Positions 1 to 12,577 of a stretch of 64,000 nt of DNA are shown piece by piece. The position numbers were made by a program, and so were the translations under genes. Source of the DNA: Sipunculus nudus. Taxonomy: Eukaryota; Annelida; Sipuncula; Golfingiida; Sipunculidae. Where the stretch lies: the NCBI GenBank assembly GCA_026874595.1, contig CM049313.1, positions 15,993,508 through 16,057,507 of the forward strand, in the 5' to 3' direction. Under the pieces are notes generated by a model, which ran no database searches, had not been told where the DNA came from, and worked only from the letters and a program-made list of their open reading frames with translations. Positions within the stretch are counted from its first letter, which is position 1; each line of letters starts with the position of its first letter.

Positions 1-412
1 TGTGTGATGCTAACCGAGAATATACCTCCTGCTAGATCGCATGCTCCGTAAATAGAATATTTCCATATATGGAAATAACACTGGTAACCTATGATGACAA
101 AAAGTCATTTGCATTCAGTGTCATAGACTGGTAGCACACTCCCACTCCTCTGGAACAACTGTTTTGTTTTCCGCCTGAGAAAAGTAGATTAACAACTTGG
201 AACAAACAACCATGCGGGGTCAGGTGGAATTCTGTGAGGACCAGCAAATTTTTTTGGTGCTGGACTCCATTTCAGATGGATAGGAAAATTAATTTTCTGA
301 CCTGCAAATGGGCCACCAGACTATGAATTAATTTCTCCCTATTTACTTCACTGGATATTAATTGACACATAATGTAAACATTAACATAAGCATTAAGTGT
401 TGCATTATTGTT
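1..412. other. Unannotated AT-rich sequence
   Basis: No splice-bounded open frame or recognised repeat is visible. A short stretch around 205-290 is open in two plus-strand frames but lacks convincing splice sites. It ends where sequence resembling a widespread TIR element begins. Confidence 0.4.
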
Positions 413-496
413 AAGGAGGTTATGTTTCATCTTGTGCAGTTTTTATCATTATTTCTTGGTTGGTTTTGTCTGTTTATTGGCAGGAATACATATACT
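413..496 (+). mobile_element. 5' fragment of a widespread TIR element (AAGGAGGTTATGTTTC type)
   Basis: The stretch starting at about 413 reads AAGGAGGTTATGTTTC followed by a T/G-rich GTTTGTCTGTTTATTGG segment. This is how one end of a very common metazoan non-autonomous element usually looks. A fuller relative lies at 61050-61350. Here it is cut short at about 496 by the start of a family B type element. The assignment is from remembered consensus, not a search. Confidence 0.35.
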
Positions 497-1830
497 ATTG
501 GCCCATGGGCCATGATGCTCAGCTGAATTGTTGAACAATGAGCAAAATGATTGCCAGAGTGCCAAAAAATCATGAATTTTATGAAGAGGCTTAGAAATGT
601 CTGGTTTACCAGGAAACTCTCCAAGACAATTGACATGCCAAATTTCAGACCAATACCTTGAACCACTCCTAAAATATGAGCAATTGTGACCAAAAAACAT
701 GTATGGATAGATGCCAAAAGAAAAACTATTGCAGATGGCATCACCAGTCTTGAGTACAATATGGAGGAGTCCAAGATCTATGGGTATGCACCAATTCAGG
801 CCAATACAGCAAATGACTAGTGGGAAAAGTGCATTTTTTTTCTACAAAACCAAGAAAGTAGGTGGCGCCGCCTGTCTGGCTTATGAGAAAACTTTCCAAG
901 ATGGATGAACATGCCAAATTTCATTTCTTGAACCATTCCTGAGATATGAGCAATTTTCACCAAAAGCACATGTATGGATGGACACCACAGGAAAATGATT
1001 GCAGGTGGCTACACCAGTCTTGTTTACGAGATGTAGGTGGTGAGGATCCATGAACATGCACATATCAACCCAATACATTGAAGAACCAGTAAGACGAACA
1101 GATGGCAAATGCAGAGATAGACACTATGCAAAAAATATTGTAGGTGGCGCAATTATGAGATAGAGAGATCCAAGGTCTATGGACATGCAGAATTTCAGCA
1201 CAATACAATCAGCCACTCCTGAGATAAGGGCTTTTATCTAAAAGACACCAAGATTCTTTCTGCACAGAAAGGATTGCTGGTGGTGCCATCTGTCTTTGTT
1301 AGGCACAACAACATAGGTGAAGGAACAACTATGATAGGTTTTGGAAAGATCGGAACAAGGGTCTCAGAGAAGTTCTCTGGAAACTAAAGCAGAGTTATTG
1401 TATCACATTTTAATTATAATCTTGGGGGTACTTACTAGACCCATAGCTTGGAGGATATGGGTAACAGAAACCAAATTTCAGATTTCCATGGAACAAAAAT
1501 AAAAAAAAAAATTGAAAAAATACAGGTGGTGCAGCCAGTCTGCAGAAATTGATGAAACACTCCATGATCAAGATCCATGCAAAGAATCATGGTGATCAAT
1601 GCAATAGTTGTTCAGATATTTGAGCTTTTGTATCAAATTTTTCATTATTCTCGGGGGGTACTTCGGAGCCCCATAGCTTGAAGAATATGGGTAACAGAGA
1701 CCTAATTCCAGGTTTTCAAGAAGACTTTTCATGGAACTCTCTGGATGTAAAGTGAGAAGATTCCAGGTCCAGTGGTTACGATTTGTGAACTGTTCACAGA
1801 TGACGGCATCTTTTCAGATTTTAATGTTAT
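497..1830 (+). mobile_element. Helitron-like tandem-unit element, families D and B, 3'-truncated
   Basis: The 5' terminus is GGCCCATGGGCC (about 500-511) followed by GATGCTCAGCTGA, the same layout as the other family B starts in the window. The first body (about 530-1300) has degenerate units of about 145-300 bp, each with a copy of the shared palindrome (about 861, 1145 and 1276) and a TGAGATATGAGCAAT-like segment. From about 1310 the body changes to family B units (GGGGGTACTTCGGAGCCCCATAGCTT, split here as GGGGGTACTT plus GAGCCCCATAGCTT). No 3' hairpin follows, so the element is 3'-truncated near 1830. No coding capacity is evident, so it would be non-autonomous. Confidence 0.6.
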
Positions 1831-3370
1831 TTTTAATAAACCTCGGCCAGTTTTTCCCACAATTCCATGTCTTGTGTGCTTCTTTCAGCACTTCCGAGAA
1901 CAGAGCAAGTGACTGGATGGGAATGAATGATATTATCAAGTTTTGATTAATTATGGGATAACTGTGAGCAGGTTCGGGTGTGTGCATGTTGGTGTGACAG
2001 AGCATAAACAACATTTTGACTGAACAGACCAAGATTTTGCCTCAACAAGTTATGGTATTTTTGCCTTATAACACAACTAGAAGCAACTAACACCAACCAA
2101 TAATGATAAAGCATGGCAAATGTATATTTATCTATTAAACACTGATTCAAAGACATTTTTAGCATTAAAATTTATTTTTTTACCAAAGGATAGGATTCTA
2201 TATAAATATTGTGACACCTAGGTATCAATAATCATACAGAAGCATGGAACTATTGTGAGAGATACCATAACACATCAACCCCAGGAATGTAAATATATAT
2301 AACAATATGTGATCTGTTCACATCAGCACCTGCTGGAGTCTGTACACAGCAGGAGAACAGGTTAAAAACCCCAGGAAACCCTTCACCATCTACTAGTGAC
2401 TGCCAAAACACATGCATTATTCAGCAGTGGGGACACAGGCTCCCTCTTTAGGTAAACATGAAATACAGACCACAGACAATCGGTGGTAACTTGGTTACAG
2501 CTAATTATTAAACATAACCAATGGAGACCAGAGTCATTTATCTTCTCTTGTGACAGAGACACCAACACAGAACTGAACACTCTGATCAATTTGTAGCTTG
2601 CCTCTGGGTCCAGAATTCTGCAATGTGTTCTGCCCAAAACCTAATTTGTCATGCCTAAATGCTTGCCTAACTGTTTCCATCCCCCACTGGCAATTCACTG
2701 TTGCCTGTGATTGGATAAACTCATTGTTGCTTATTCAATCCTGCCGGTGGCTTCCTGATCCAATACAAGTCAGCCTCAGGAACGGCTAGGATAACAGCTA
2801 ACCTCTGACCTCATCCATATCAGGCCAGACAATTTGGTGCATGATTATACTATGTCCCCACAAGCCATGCGGATGATCAGTGATTAGTGTACCTAGCTGG
2901 TGAAAACAAAGCTCACTATGTCCTCCGCTGGTCTACCTGGCTCCCCAAGCTCCCCGGCACTTGTCCATTTATCTGTTTTTATCATTCCCATTATTCTTCC
3001 CTTCATTCCCAATTTTACACATTTCTTAAATTTCTTTTTCTTTCAGCACTTTATTCTTTTTTCTTATATTTCTCAGTCTCTAACATCTTTTTTTTCAATC
3101 AGTCTTTCTTTTTTCTCTTTTTATTTCTTTTTAGATGCTATCTCTGTCTTTTCCTGACATTTTCCACTTAAGGGTGCACAATATTATCAATATTTAAATA
3201 CATCCAAATATGGTTATTGACATATGACATATTGCAATAGTTTTTTTTCAATTAATTGCCTTCATTTTTTAATCTTTACTAAGTATATGTACATCTGCAG
3301 AATTCCATTTCATTCTCAGACTGTATCACAGGGTAGTATCACACACATTTTATATCCAGGTGTAAACTAG
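1831..3370. other. Unannotated stretch with a pyrimidine-rich tract
   Basis: No gene or clear repeat is seen. About 2960-3160 is a T/C-rich strand-asymmetric tract (long TTTCTTT runs) that opens artificial plus-strand frames. I see no splice-bounded exon. Confidence 0.4.
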
Positions 3371-3600
3371 GCCTAGTGACTGCTGCACCTGCAAGCCCCG
3401 GGTATGTAATCAACCCCATTGTTCTGTCATACCACCGAGGAACTCCCAAAAGGCGCACTCATTTCACGAGTGAAGCAAGGCCTTTGGGCATAATCGTCCA
3501 GCTTAGCCTGCGGAGGGCTCACCCTGTTATGGGACTGACAGTGAAAAAAATCCCAGCTGTTAGTCCTATGCTCTACCCCTAAGATACAGAAGCTGGTTAC
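3371..3600 (-). repeat. GC-richer island with a tRNA A-box-like motif, possible SINE remnant
   Basis: This 230-bp patch is clearly richer in G+C and CpG than its flanks. On the minus strand 3562-3583 reads TTAGGGGTAGAGCATAGG, close to a tRNA-type A box (TGGCTCAGTGGTAGAGC). No B box (GGTTCGANTCC) follows at tRNA spacing, so it is not a tRNA gene. A diverged tRNA-derived SINE is one explanation; a chance GC-rich island is another. Confidence 0.3.
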
Positions 3601-6600
3601 AGTTTTCATATATTGATATTTTTAATATTTTTTTAAACATGCCTAAAACTGATTGTAAAGTAAAAATAATGTTTCTGTTATATGTTATGATGGGTTGGGA
3701 TTAATGACAGACTTAAAGTGAAAGCTGCTACATGAAATGTTCAAGTAGGCCTGATGTACCATAGATCAAAGGTCTGTCCTAGGAATTAACATGTCTGCTC
3801 AATGACTTATTGATATATATACAAGAAATATTTCCAAACAGCAAAAAGAAAGAATGCTTATAATAATTTATCATTCATTAATATTCTCTCTTCACATCTT
3901 ATGATAACTGCAGAAAGATCAAGTGTCAGGTTAACAGTCTAATTGTTCAAGAACAGCAGCCTTGTGATGTGGTTCACAACTGCGATTGGGCACACTATCT
4001 ATCCCTCTATGTGCTTATTTAAACCACTGTCCAGAATTCTCTATTCCAGTACTGTCAACAACAAGTAATTACTTTACCTAGTACATTAGTAATATTGCCT
4101 TATTTCATGTTTGAAGTAAACTGATCTGCATACAATTTTATTTTGTCATTATATTTAACATGATAACAAAATATTGATATTAAAAATATAAATAATTTAA
4201 TATTGATATATATAATACAGAAAACACACTTATTTCCTATAAATGTAACACAATGGAAATATCCTATCACAATATGCTACCAGTCATTTTGCAATATACT
4301 GCAATACAAAAACTGATACCTAGCCCTATTTATAATATATATCTTGAGCTCTCGCACACATATATTTATAAATTCAACACACATTTAGCTGCGTTTGTTT
4401 TCATGAACTCTTATCCCAATGCCATCCTCTTTTTCTCTCTTTGATTTCCTGGCAGTTTCCTTCTGTGCCATAATAGTTTTGTTCCTTCTCTTTCTTATTA
4501 ATTTAAGTCATCTTGGCACAACCATATCCAATCGATGCAAGAATGGCCAAGCCTTATTTGTCAAGTATAGTATAGTATAGGTTATAAAACAAACCACAAT
4601 CACCTGATGATCGGGTCGCATCCCGTGAAACAAACTGTTGTGAATTTACAGTGTTGTTTTTCTTCAGAGTTATACCACTCTGGCCTAGTCTGTAGGCCAT
4701 AGAGCACTTTACAATGGAGGGTAACTCTACCTTCTAAGATCGTTACTATAAATCTGCATTCTGATGAATGCAAGCCTCTGCCATTCACTTATTTGGCTTG
4801 TATTTCTGAGGTTCATTCCTGTATAAGTGTCTGTACATCATCAACCCCGCTTTATAAATGTTATTTTTAAAACACCTGTTGATTAATAATTAAAGTACTG
4901 GTATCACGTTTTAGGGCAACTTCTTCAATTCTAAAAACAATTGCACTATGATCAAGACTGCTTTCTTAGACTTAACCAGCTAAAGAATTATTGAAATGTC
5001 GGTAGCCCATATCCCCTGATGATTAAAGAGTAATTGCTTGATAAACTAACACATGAACTCATTGAATACTCATGTGCACCCTCATATGTTTGCAGGTTCA
5101 CAAAGAATATAAGCTGTATAATGACAAAATTTGCTTATAATATCGATACAATTATCTTCAGTTACCACTGCCAAACAACACTAAATGAGCCTATTTAAAC
5201 ATCATAATTTATTTATCATTGCAATCAACTGATCTTCTTGACATCAGGCAAGTTTTGCATTTTCATATAGTTATCAAGAGCTCCTGCAAAACAAAACAAC
5301 TCATATATAGGTTGAACACTCCTATACCAGCTTTTGAACATGTTCTTTGCATAAAAAAAAATTACATGACATTTACTTTTATGAATAAAATAAAATAACC
5401 TGTTAAAAGGGGCTCTCATTCTATATAGTTATCAATATTTTCTTTCGCTTTCAAAAACCAATGTAAATTTACGTGGATATGGCTCCTTCAATCTTTGGTG
5501 CCCAATGTACCAACAGCCCTGTACACATAACTCACACACATCTCATAGGGATTCACACACAATCATTCCAGTCTTTCACTTGCACACTCTATATACGTTT
5601 TACAATGCCTCATAAGCCTGCATCTACATGTCCCATAAAATCTGTAAATGCCGAGCCATTGTATGTCTTGGGATGAAAATTAGAAATATGAAAAACAGTT
5701 CAAAATAGGTCAAAATAGGTGTGTTTTCACACAATTTTGAAATCTGATAAATCCACAAACACAGCCAAACCCATACAGTTCTACAATGCTCACATGTTTC
5801 CACCCACACACTGCTCAAAGTGAGGACAGGAACATGTCATATAGATCGGTATTGGTTTTAGAATCTTTAAAATAGATAAAAATACACTATTAACACTACC
5901 TTGACCTATGGTACATCCATGAAAACATGAGCTCATCAGGCATTCACACATTCATTATGCAACACTCGCACGCTCATCATAGGACATGCGCTCAGTGTAT
6001 GATATTTTCATATTCTACTATAATGGGAAAAATGTGAATGTCCTATGTCCAGTGTGTAGAGCAGTGTGTTAATATCCAATGATCAATTAATACTAGTATC
6101 CTATACGCTCTTGTATAAGCTCTTCCATTTTATGCCAGTGAATTCATTAACATGAAGAATACAAAAGACTGACTCTGAGTGGTGCAAACCTCATTCACTC
6201 CTCTTTCAAATAGTTTTCCCCCAATATATAGCATTGCCTGTAGCATTATGAAGATAGCAGCTTAGTTCTAGAGAATCGCAAGAATGCTTGCTGAAGCGTA
6301 GCTAGTTGTATGTATTTGATATGTATCATTATGGATGCCTTTGCTGTTTGTAGCAGAAGGTTGGTGTTTCCTTGTAATTTGTAGTATCTAGTAGCTCTTA
6401 CAACACAAACTGCAGATTTATTGTGACAAACTCATAAAAGCTACATAACGCTTAGTGTCTGATTCGAAGTAGCATCGTTGGACTTTTTAGCAGCTTATTC
6501 ATTGTCATGTCATCAGGGCTGAATCACGCGGAATTTTGTAACCTTCCATCTTTCCTGTTTTAAGCGCATCAGGAGATCAATTTATCGGAATGCTCTTTAA

Positions 6601-6927
6601 GAGTTAAACTACCTGACTGAATCGTGCCCCTTGTTTCGCAAAATATTGGCGAGGCTCTAGCCTGTACGTTCTGCCTCACTGCTTCCGCAGGCCCTGGCCT
6701 GTCAGGATTTATACAGTTAGGAAACTGATCTTTTTAAGCACTGGGATCGTGGAGGGGATATTGTTGGAACATTTAGAGAAAGGGATGGTGCATGGGTTTT
6801 TTTGATAATGTCTGAACAGTAATTGAACCTGAGAGTAAATTTTAGATGTTTAAGGTACCATTTGGCAGCACAAAAATATGTAACTTGACTAATTTGCAAC
6901 TTGGCTGATTTGCTGGTTAACATTCCT
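3601..6927. other. Unannotated AT-rich stretch
   Basis: Nothing gene-like is supported. A small pentanucleotide run (TATAG about four times) lies at about 4565-4580. The segment 6450-6720 has a few CpGs and could be a conserved non-coding piece, but no motif is decisive. If the minus-strand gene described below ends at 6928, its 3' UTR would lie here; a minus-strand AATAAA (TTTATT on plus) occurs near 6417. Confidence 0.35.
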
Positions 6928-6976
6928 TCACATCTGTTCAGACTTTATGCTACAGTAGCTCAGCTGGATTTCAGCC
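6928..6976 (-). CDS. Candidate last coding exon of the minus-strand gene
   Basis: On the minus strand the acceptor context TTGCAATGGACTTCACAG precedes an open segment that encodes AEIQLSYCSIKSEQM and then a TGA. It needs a phase-2 incoming codon, which is exactly what the exon at 10758-10882 supplies. The evidence is only this phase match plus a fair acceptor, so it may be chance. No family can be assigned to 15 residues. Confidence 0.2.
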
Positions 6977-8240
6977 CTGTGAAGTCCATTGCAAAAATGA
7001 ACAGGTCTAGCCAACTTTTCGGTATACCAAACACACATGCAGATTAGCTCAAAGTTCTGTTTGAACCTTTGAAAGTCATAACATGGGAAGTTAGCAACAG
7101 ACAATACAATGAATACTGATGGTTTCAAGACAACTGCACAGACTGAGATAGGCGAAAGTCCTGGTGTTTTTATACAATCTAAGATTCATTTCACTGTTAT
7201 CACAGGTCTAGCTAAATAAAACTTAACATTTAGACAAGACTCCTGCATAATTGAATATCAAATTCAGCATACTTCTCCGAATTAGCATATAAAACAGCAG
7301 TTCTTACATTTTATTACTTTTTTATTTTATGACTATTATTTTTTGGGCAATGATAACAACACAGATTACAACACAGATTTAGCCATCGTCCATAAATAAA
7401 TGAATTTAAATATAAAAAAAGGTACGGAGCCACAATTCAATTATCTTAATACTCTTTATCAAATATTATAATGTATGGGTGTCTCCTGATTGATCCACAT
7501 GAAAACCTTCCATTTTTAATGACTCACTCAAGGCCAATCAGTGAACGGATTTTTTTTCACATCTTAACCATCCTTCATCAAGTTGTTCTTAGCCACTCTC
7601 GGGATGATGTGATGTTTGCATGGGCTGTGACATGCAGTTAATATGATTATCTTTTTCTGTTTTTAATTAGGGGACTGTTCACTGTCAATTTTCCTAATTC
7701 ATCAAGCCTCAGTGCTATTTCTGTTTGCAGCCAATCCCAGTCTTGGTTATTTTGTTTCTAAACATCCTTATTTTCTAATTGTTCTGTGGCATTAAAGTGA
7801 ACATCATTATTAGTTATGTGTACATGACGTAGATCTACATTTCAACTTAACACCTATGTGTATGAAAATAAATATTATCAAGCTAAACTCTCTTTTCATC
7901 TCTCAATTCTTCAAAATTTATAATTCACAAAATAAAGTAGGAATGCAACTCAACCTATACTTAGCTGCCTTGTAGATTTGTAATGGATCAAATAATACAT
8001 CAGAGATTTTACATCATATGAAAAGTTTCATTTAAACTTTAAATCTCAAAAAAAAAAATATTCCAACAAGGTCTACAGGACTAATGCGAACCTGTGCAAT
8101 GTTTGGGAGTATGAATGGAGGTTTATTTTTTTTTAAATTTAATACTGAACCTCTGAAGTCCTGCATATCTATCTTAGTCATTATGATTTCATCAAAATGG
8201 ATGTTTCCAACCTGCAAGTTTTAGACTAGGACATTTTAAA
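6977..8240. other. Unannotated AT-rich stretch
   Basis: No gene or repeat is recognised. A minus-strand acceptor-like CTTGCAG near 8218 opens a short frame, but its phase does not fit the neighbouring exon candidates. Confidence 0.35.
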
Positions 8241-9310
8241 ACTAGAATATGGGTAGTCGACAAGCGACTATGTGTATCTGCAGAAATCAGAGTGGGACAG
8301 GTGAAGTGAGGCATGAATTAAGTGGCAAGGGGAATAGAGCGAGGTGTGTTGCATATTAGCATGGATGTCTGCAGCGTAAACATGAAAGTAGGTGGTGCCA
8401 CCTGTCATAAAATCGAGAAAATTGTCAAGGATGTATAAACCTGCAAAATTTCAGGTGGATAAGTCAAATCACTGCTGAGACATTAGTGATTTTATCCCAA
8501 GGCAAATGAACAGATGGACACACAGTGCATAAGTGGTTGCAGGTGGCGCCACCTGTTTTGCCTGTGATGAAAAGCTATGTGAGATCTATACACAAGCAAA
8601 ATTTTGGCCCAATCAGTCAAACAGTTCCCGAAATAAGAGCTTGGATGTCTGCAGAGAAAACATGAATGTAGGTGGCACCACCTGTCATAAAATCGAGAAA
8701 GCTGTCCAGGATGTATAAACCTGCAAAATGTTTAGGTTGATAAGTCAAACCACTTCTGAGATATGAGTGATTTTATTCCAAGGCAGATGAACAGATGGAT
8801 GCCGTGCATAAATTGTTGTAGGTGGCCCCACCAGATTTGCCTGTGATGAAGAGCTATATATGTGAGAACTATACACATGCAAAATTTTGGCCCAATCGGT
8901 CAAATGGTTCCCGAGATATAAGCTTGGATGTCTACAGAGTAAACGTGAATGTAGGTGGCGCCACATGTCATAAAATCAAGAAAGCTGTCCAGGATGTATA
9001 AACCTGCAAAATTTCAGGTGGAAAAGTCAAACAACTGCTGAGATATGAGTGAAATTATCCCAAGGCAAATGAACAGATGGACGCTGTACAAAAATGGTTG
9101 CAGGTGGAGCCACCATTTTTAGTGTATGTTATAAAGCTATCAAAGGGCTACATTTGTGCAAAATTTTTCATACGGTTCCTGAGATATATGGGATTATGTG
9201 TGGTGACAGACGCACAAATGGAGGCTGGGCAGCGAGGAAAGGTCAGAGGTCAACCAAAAATGAGGGCGCAGCAGTTCACATGTGACCTGATGATAAACCA
9301 AATTCACTTA
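8241..9310 (+). mobile_element. Family A tandem-unit element, copy 1 (3' end missing)
   Basis: It begins with ACTAGAATATGG and a perfect 6-bp-stem hairpin TAGTCGACAAGCGACTA at 8254-8270, then GTGTATCTGC. The body alternates two half-units of about 130-150 bp. Each half-unit opens with the shared palindrome (exact at 8542-8553, near copies at 8391, 8670, 8820, 8951 and 9101), followed by either CTGTCATAAAATC or ATTTTTGTGTATG text. The GTCAGAGGTCA tail is present, but the terminal GTATCCGC...GCGGATAC hairpin seen in the other two copies is absent. Confidence 0.7.
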
Positions 9311-9374
9311 AAATGCTAACCAAGTTTTTCCAAACAGTTGAAAGATATAGTTCAAATAATCTGGGAATTCTGCA

Positions 9375-9437
9375 TCTAGACATTGTGTCTAGACGTCTAG
9401 ACACTGTGTCTAGACATCTAGACAATGTGTCTAGACA
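9375..9437. repeat. Three tandem 21-bp palindromic units with GTCTAGAC cores
   Basis: Three consecutive units of about 21 bp of the form TCTAGACAYTGTGTCTAGAC are visible. Each is itself palindromic. GTCTAGAC occurs exactly at 9387-9394, 9395-9402, 9408-9415 and 9429-9436. This 8-mer is the optimal palindromic Smad3/Smad4 binding element known from other animals. Whether it works as an enhancer here is inference; it could simply be a small satellite. Confidence 0.7.
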
Positions 9438-10757
9438 CCAGCCAGAGCCAGGTCAGTTGCCATGGTGATGTCTGGACCCCACCTGCTTGTACTGAGTGAC
9501 CTCTTGACTTGGCCGCTGAAACTCAGCATGTTGTCAAATCTGTTTTCAAACACAGAAAGCCTTTTTCAATTGACTACAATCAGTGTTTGCGACTTAGCAT
9601 TGGATGTTATAGGCCAGCCAGGCCTCTATTGTCCTACGGTTACAGGCCCGGTTCAAATGTTACAGGCCAAACATTTTTTTTTGTAAAGAATCTTTAGGTG
9701 ATCTAAATTTTAACTTATATGCAGGGTGCATATTATATAGAATATATTCTGGTATACTGTGATTTAAAAATCATATTGTGAAAGGTTACAAACATAGAAG
9801 ATCTTATCATGTACAAAAGGTTCTCTGCATTGCGATAAGCCACATTGGATCTTATCACAAAGGTTTGTGAAATATGTATAACATCATGTCATATAACGGC
9901 AGATGATTTATATGGATTTATTCATACTATGATAAAGGACAGAGGAGCTGTCAACATTATATCATTAATATAAATCATTATATTTAACTGATCAGGAAAA
10001 AATTCAAGCATAATGTGATCTGAACTACATGAATCAAAGGCTTAAGGAAAAACATCTCAAAATATTTTCTTTTCTAACGATTACTACAGCTCTTTTACTG
10101 TATGGATGATAAACTTTAGATATATTAAGGTAAGCTAAAATGAATAATTAGCCAAGCATGTAATGAACTAGTTAAGATTGCCTGGGGAAATTAAAGGGCT
10201 GTACATAAATTTTATTTATTACAGTGTAAAATTCAAGGCCTTGTAAATGACTGATGATCATGTAAAGAGTCCTGAGAAGGCTGACACAAATAAAATGACT
10301 TGTATGAAACCACCTGACTGGATGGAAAGATGGTGATTCAAGGCTCGAATTACTTTTTGAAAATTGATTAGCAAATAGTTAAAATTTATGAGCAAAAATA
10401 AAATTGTTTTTCAGTAGTCTGTTTCATGAGTTTTTAGTTCTTTTGACTACTATAGTATAAACAGTTTGTTCCATTCCCTTAATATAATTTGTGTCCCCCT
10501 GTTTTTTGTTACAATATTTTTGGTTGCATTTCGAGGGAAAAGTGGTGTTGAAAGGTGGAATATTTAAAGGCCTAACTTTCAGCAAGGTGGATAAACAGTT
10601 CATACTGACCTAAAAAATTATAAAGACCTAATGAAATCAAGAGAAATTTGCAAGTCTTTTTCTTGTTGTGGTGATCAAATGATAACGTAATGCATCTGCA
10701 GTATGTACAATTATTATAATAAATATGCAGAGATGCAGTAATTGAAACGTGGGTCAC
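9438..10757. other. Unannotated stretch with a repeated GTTTGCGACT segment
   Basis: About 9585-9665 carries CAGTGTTTGCGACTTA followed by GGCC-rich text. A related inverted segment sits at about 11195-11285 (CAGCGTTTGCGACTAA on the minus strand). An overlapping open frame here has a protein-like look but no splice sites that I can defend. The rest is AT-rich without features. Confidence 0.35.
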
Positions 10758-10882
10758 CTTGGATACCTAAGGACACATGTGTTCACTTTGCATGGAATAC
10801 TATGAAGACTATATTTTTTATTGCAGTTCTTGTATAAATGTTTGCATTTTCCACCAACAAGGAAAAATTTTATATCAATGTG
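10758..10882 (-). CDS. Candidate exon, cysteine-rich segment of the minus-strand gene
   Basis: Minus strand: acceptor AACTGTCCTTCACAG, 125 nt open in phase 0, then donor CCAAG|GTGACC (phase 2 out). It encodes 41 residues with four cysteines and several lysines (for example GKCKHLYKNC and IPCKVNTCVLRYP), which suggests a disulphide-bonded extracellular segment. The incoming phase 0 matches the outgoing phase of the next exon upstream at 12461-12577. The product is not recognised. Confidence rests on splice sites, phase and residue composition only. Confidence 0.4.
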
Positions 10883-11453
10883 CTGTGAAGGACAGTTTGG
10901 AAGATCTTTTATTAATATTATGGCTTTAACAACACTGTGTGCGACTGACATTGATGCTACACCCTACATTACATTGCGTCACTCAATCTGCTTTATAGAA
11001 ATATGACAAGTTCATTTGAAAGGTTATTCATATTGGCTGGTTTTTTAAATATTTTTATAATATAACTGATAACTTTCCTAATATAATTAGGAACAAAAAC
11101 TAGTTTTTTGCTAGCAAGTGGACTTTTTCATGGGTATGTATTACTCAGTGCAGCAGGCATGTATGCCTAGAGAGCACAATAAAATTCTAGCAAGCCAACC
11201 TGGCCTGATATGCCCTAGAACTACTGGCCCAAAGATATTTTAACAGGCCATTGGCCGGCGTTAGTCGCAAACGCTGGCTACAATGCTTAAAGCTGTATTT
11301 ACCCAATCTATTCTTATAAAACTGGAAGAACCCTACCATAGAATAATTCTTGTAAAGTTAAAACCAATCAGCTTAACAGTTTCATCATAAATCAGTGTAT
11401 AAGCTAGAAGAGTTTAAAATTACATTTTCGCTTGTAAAAAACACATCAATATA

Positions 11454-11930
11454 GGTGGCGCCACCAATACCTCAATTTCAGATATAACATATGTGACAAA
11501 CATTGGTATAAAATTTGGTGATTATAGTTCTAGCCGTTTCCGAGATTTAAATTTTAGTGTGCTTTTTTGGACAGATGACTAAGTTCAACCTCCTGTAACT
11601 CGGCCAAAAATCTCCGAACTGGAACCATTCGAACAAACTTGATAGAGATTGTTCCAAGGATCATTTCTGTGAAATACTGAACAATTTGGCTTGACATTTT
11701 CAGAGTAGAAGATTTTTAAAGCTTTTTTAGCTTTTTCCCTATAATATCTAAGAAAATGCTGTTAGGAAAAAAATAAACAAAATCCGATAGTTTTTCAGAT
11801 GACTGATTATTTGCAAAATATTTGGTGATGCTAGGTTTCGCAGTTTTTGAGATAGCTATGGTTAACATACAGACGACGCACCATCGCATAAGCTCACAGG
11901 TTCGCTAAAAAACACCCTAGGGTGATCAGT
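11454..11930 (+). mobile_element. Diverged single-unit relative of the palindrome families
   Basis: It opens with an exact GGTGGCGCCACC at 11454-11465, then has degenerate text with a CGTTTCCGAGATTTAAAT segment resembling the GAGATATGAG part of family A. It ends near CAGACGACGCACCATCGCATAAGCTCAC (here split as CAGACGACGCACC and ATCGCATAAGCTCAC, about 11869-11898), which resembles the GGACGACGG...AGCTCA endings of molluscan elements. No 5' terminus or terminal hairpin is evident. Confidence 0.4.
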
Positions 11931-12460
11931 GCCTAATCAGGTGTGGAAACTCCAAAGATACACCTGTCATTTTACTTGAAGTGAATTTAAGTAACTGATT
12001 GAGATTTGGTCTCAAATGTGATTCGTTAGTGGTATAGACAACTAGACAGACAGATGGTCACAGAGCTGATCACTATATTCTTAACTTCACTGATAACTAG
12101 TAGTCTATATTGCTCTGTGATTCAGTGACTATATTATTTGTAGCTACAGGTTCTTTAATTTTGTAGAAAGAAACCATTGTCATTACCTTTTGAAACAAAA
12201 GAAAATTTATAAACTAGTAATATATGATTCAGTGACTATTTCTGAAATTACCTTTTTTATAAACAGTTACATCTATGAACTGGTAATCATGCAATCCCTC
12301 TATGACAGTCTGCTAAGTATTATTCATGTTATGAGCCTGGCTGAGGTACTAGTAACAACATAACTGAAACATCACAGAATATCAAAATGAAGCTCTTTCA
12401 AAGGCTACTGTTTTATCAAGGTAAAAAAAGTTAGATGATTGACATGTTAAGTAAACTTAC

Positions 12461-12577
12461 AAGGCTCCTGAAAGTGAAAGCGAGGATAGACATGCATCCA
12501 GTGTTTGCAGTATAGTCCACTGGGATTGTCATTATAAACTCTCCCTTTGGCAATGACTGGTAATCAAATTTTAAGAC
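12461..12577 (-). CDS. Exon of unrecognised minus-strand gene (39 codons, phase 0-0)
   Basis: The acceptor is GTTGCGTTTCAG and the donor is GAGCCTT|GTAAGT, a consensus 5' splice site. The 117-nt segment is open in phase 0 across 39 codons. It reads VLKFDYQSLPKGEFIMTIPV, then DYTANTGCMSILAFTFRSL. Alternating hydrophobic and polar residues suggest a beta-rich, possibly extracellular fold. The upstream exon at 14168-14266 also ends in phase 0, so the two join in frame. I do not recognise the family. A chance ORF of this size is possible, but the paired splice sites and codon choice make a real exon more likely than not. Confidence 0.5.

Noticed and set aside
2960-3170. Long plus-strand open frames rich in Phe, Leu and Ser
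   Set aside because: They are produced by a T/C-rich low-complexity tract; no coding signature.
3371-3600. tRNA gene on the minus strand
   Set aside because: Only an A-box-like motif is present; there is no B box at the right distance and no cloverleaf can be drawn.
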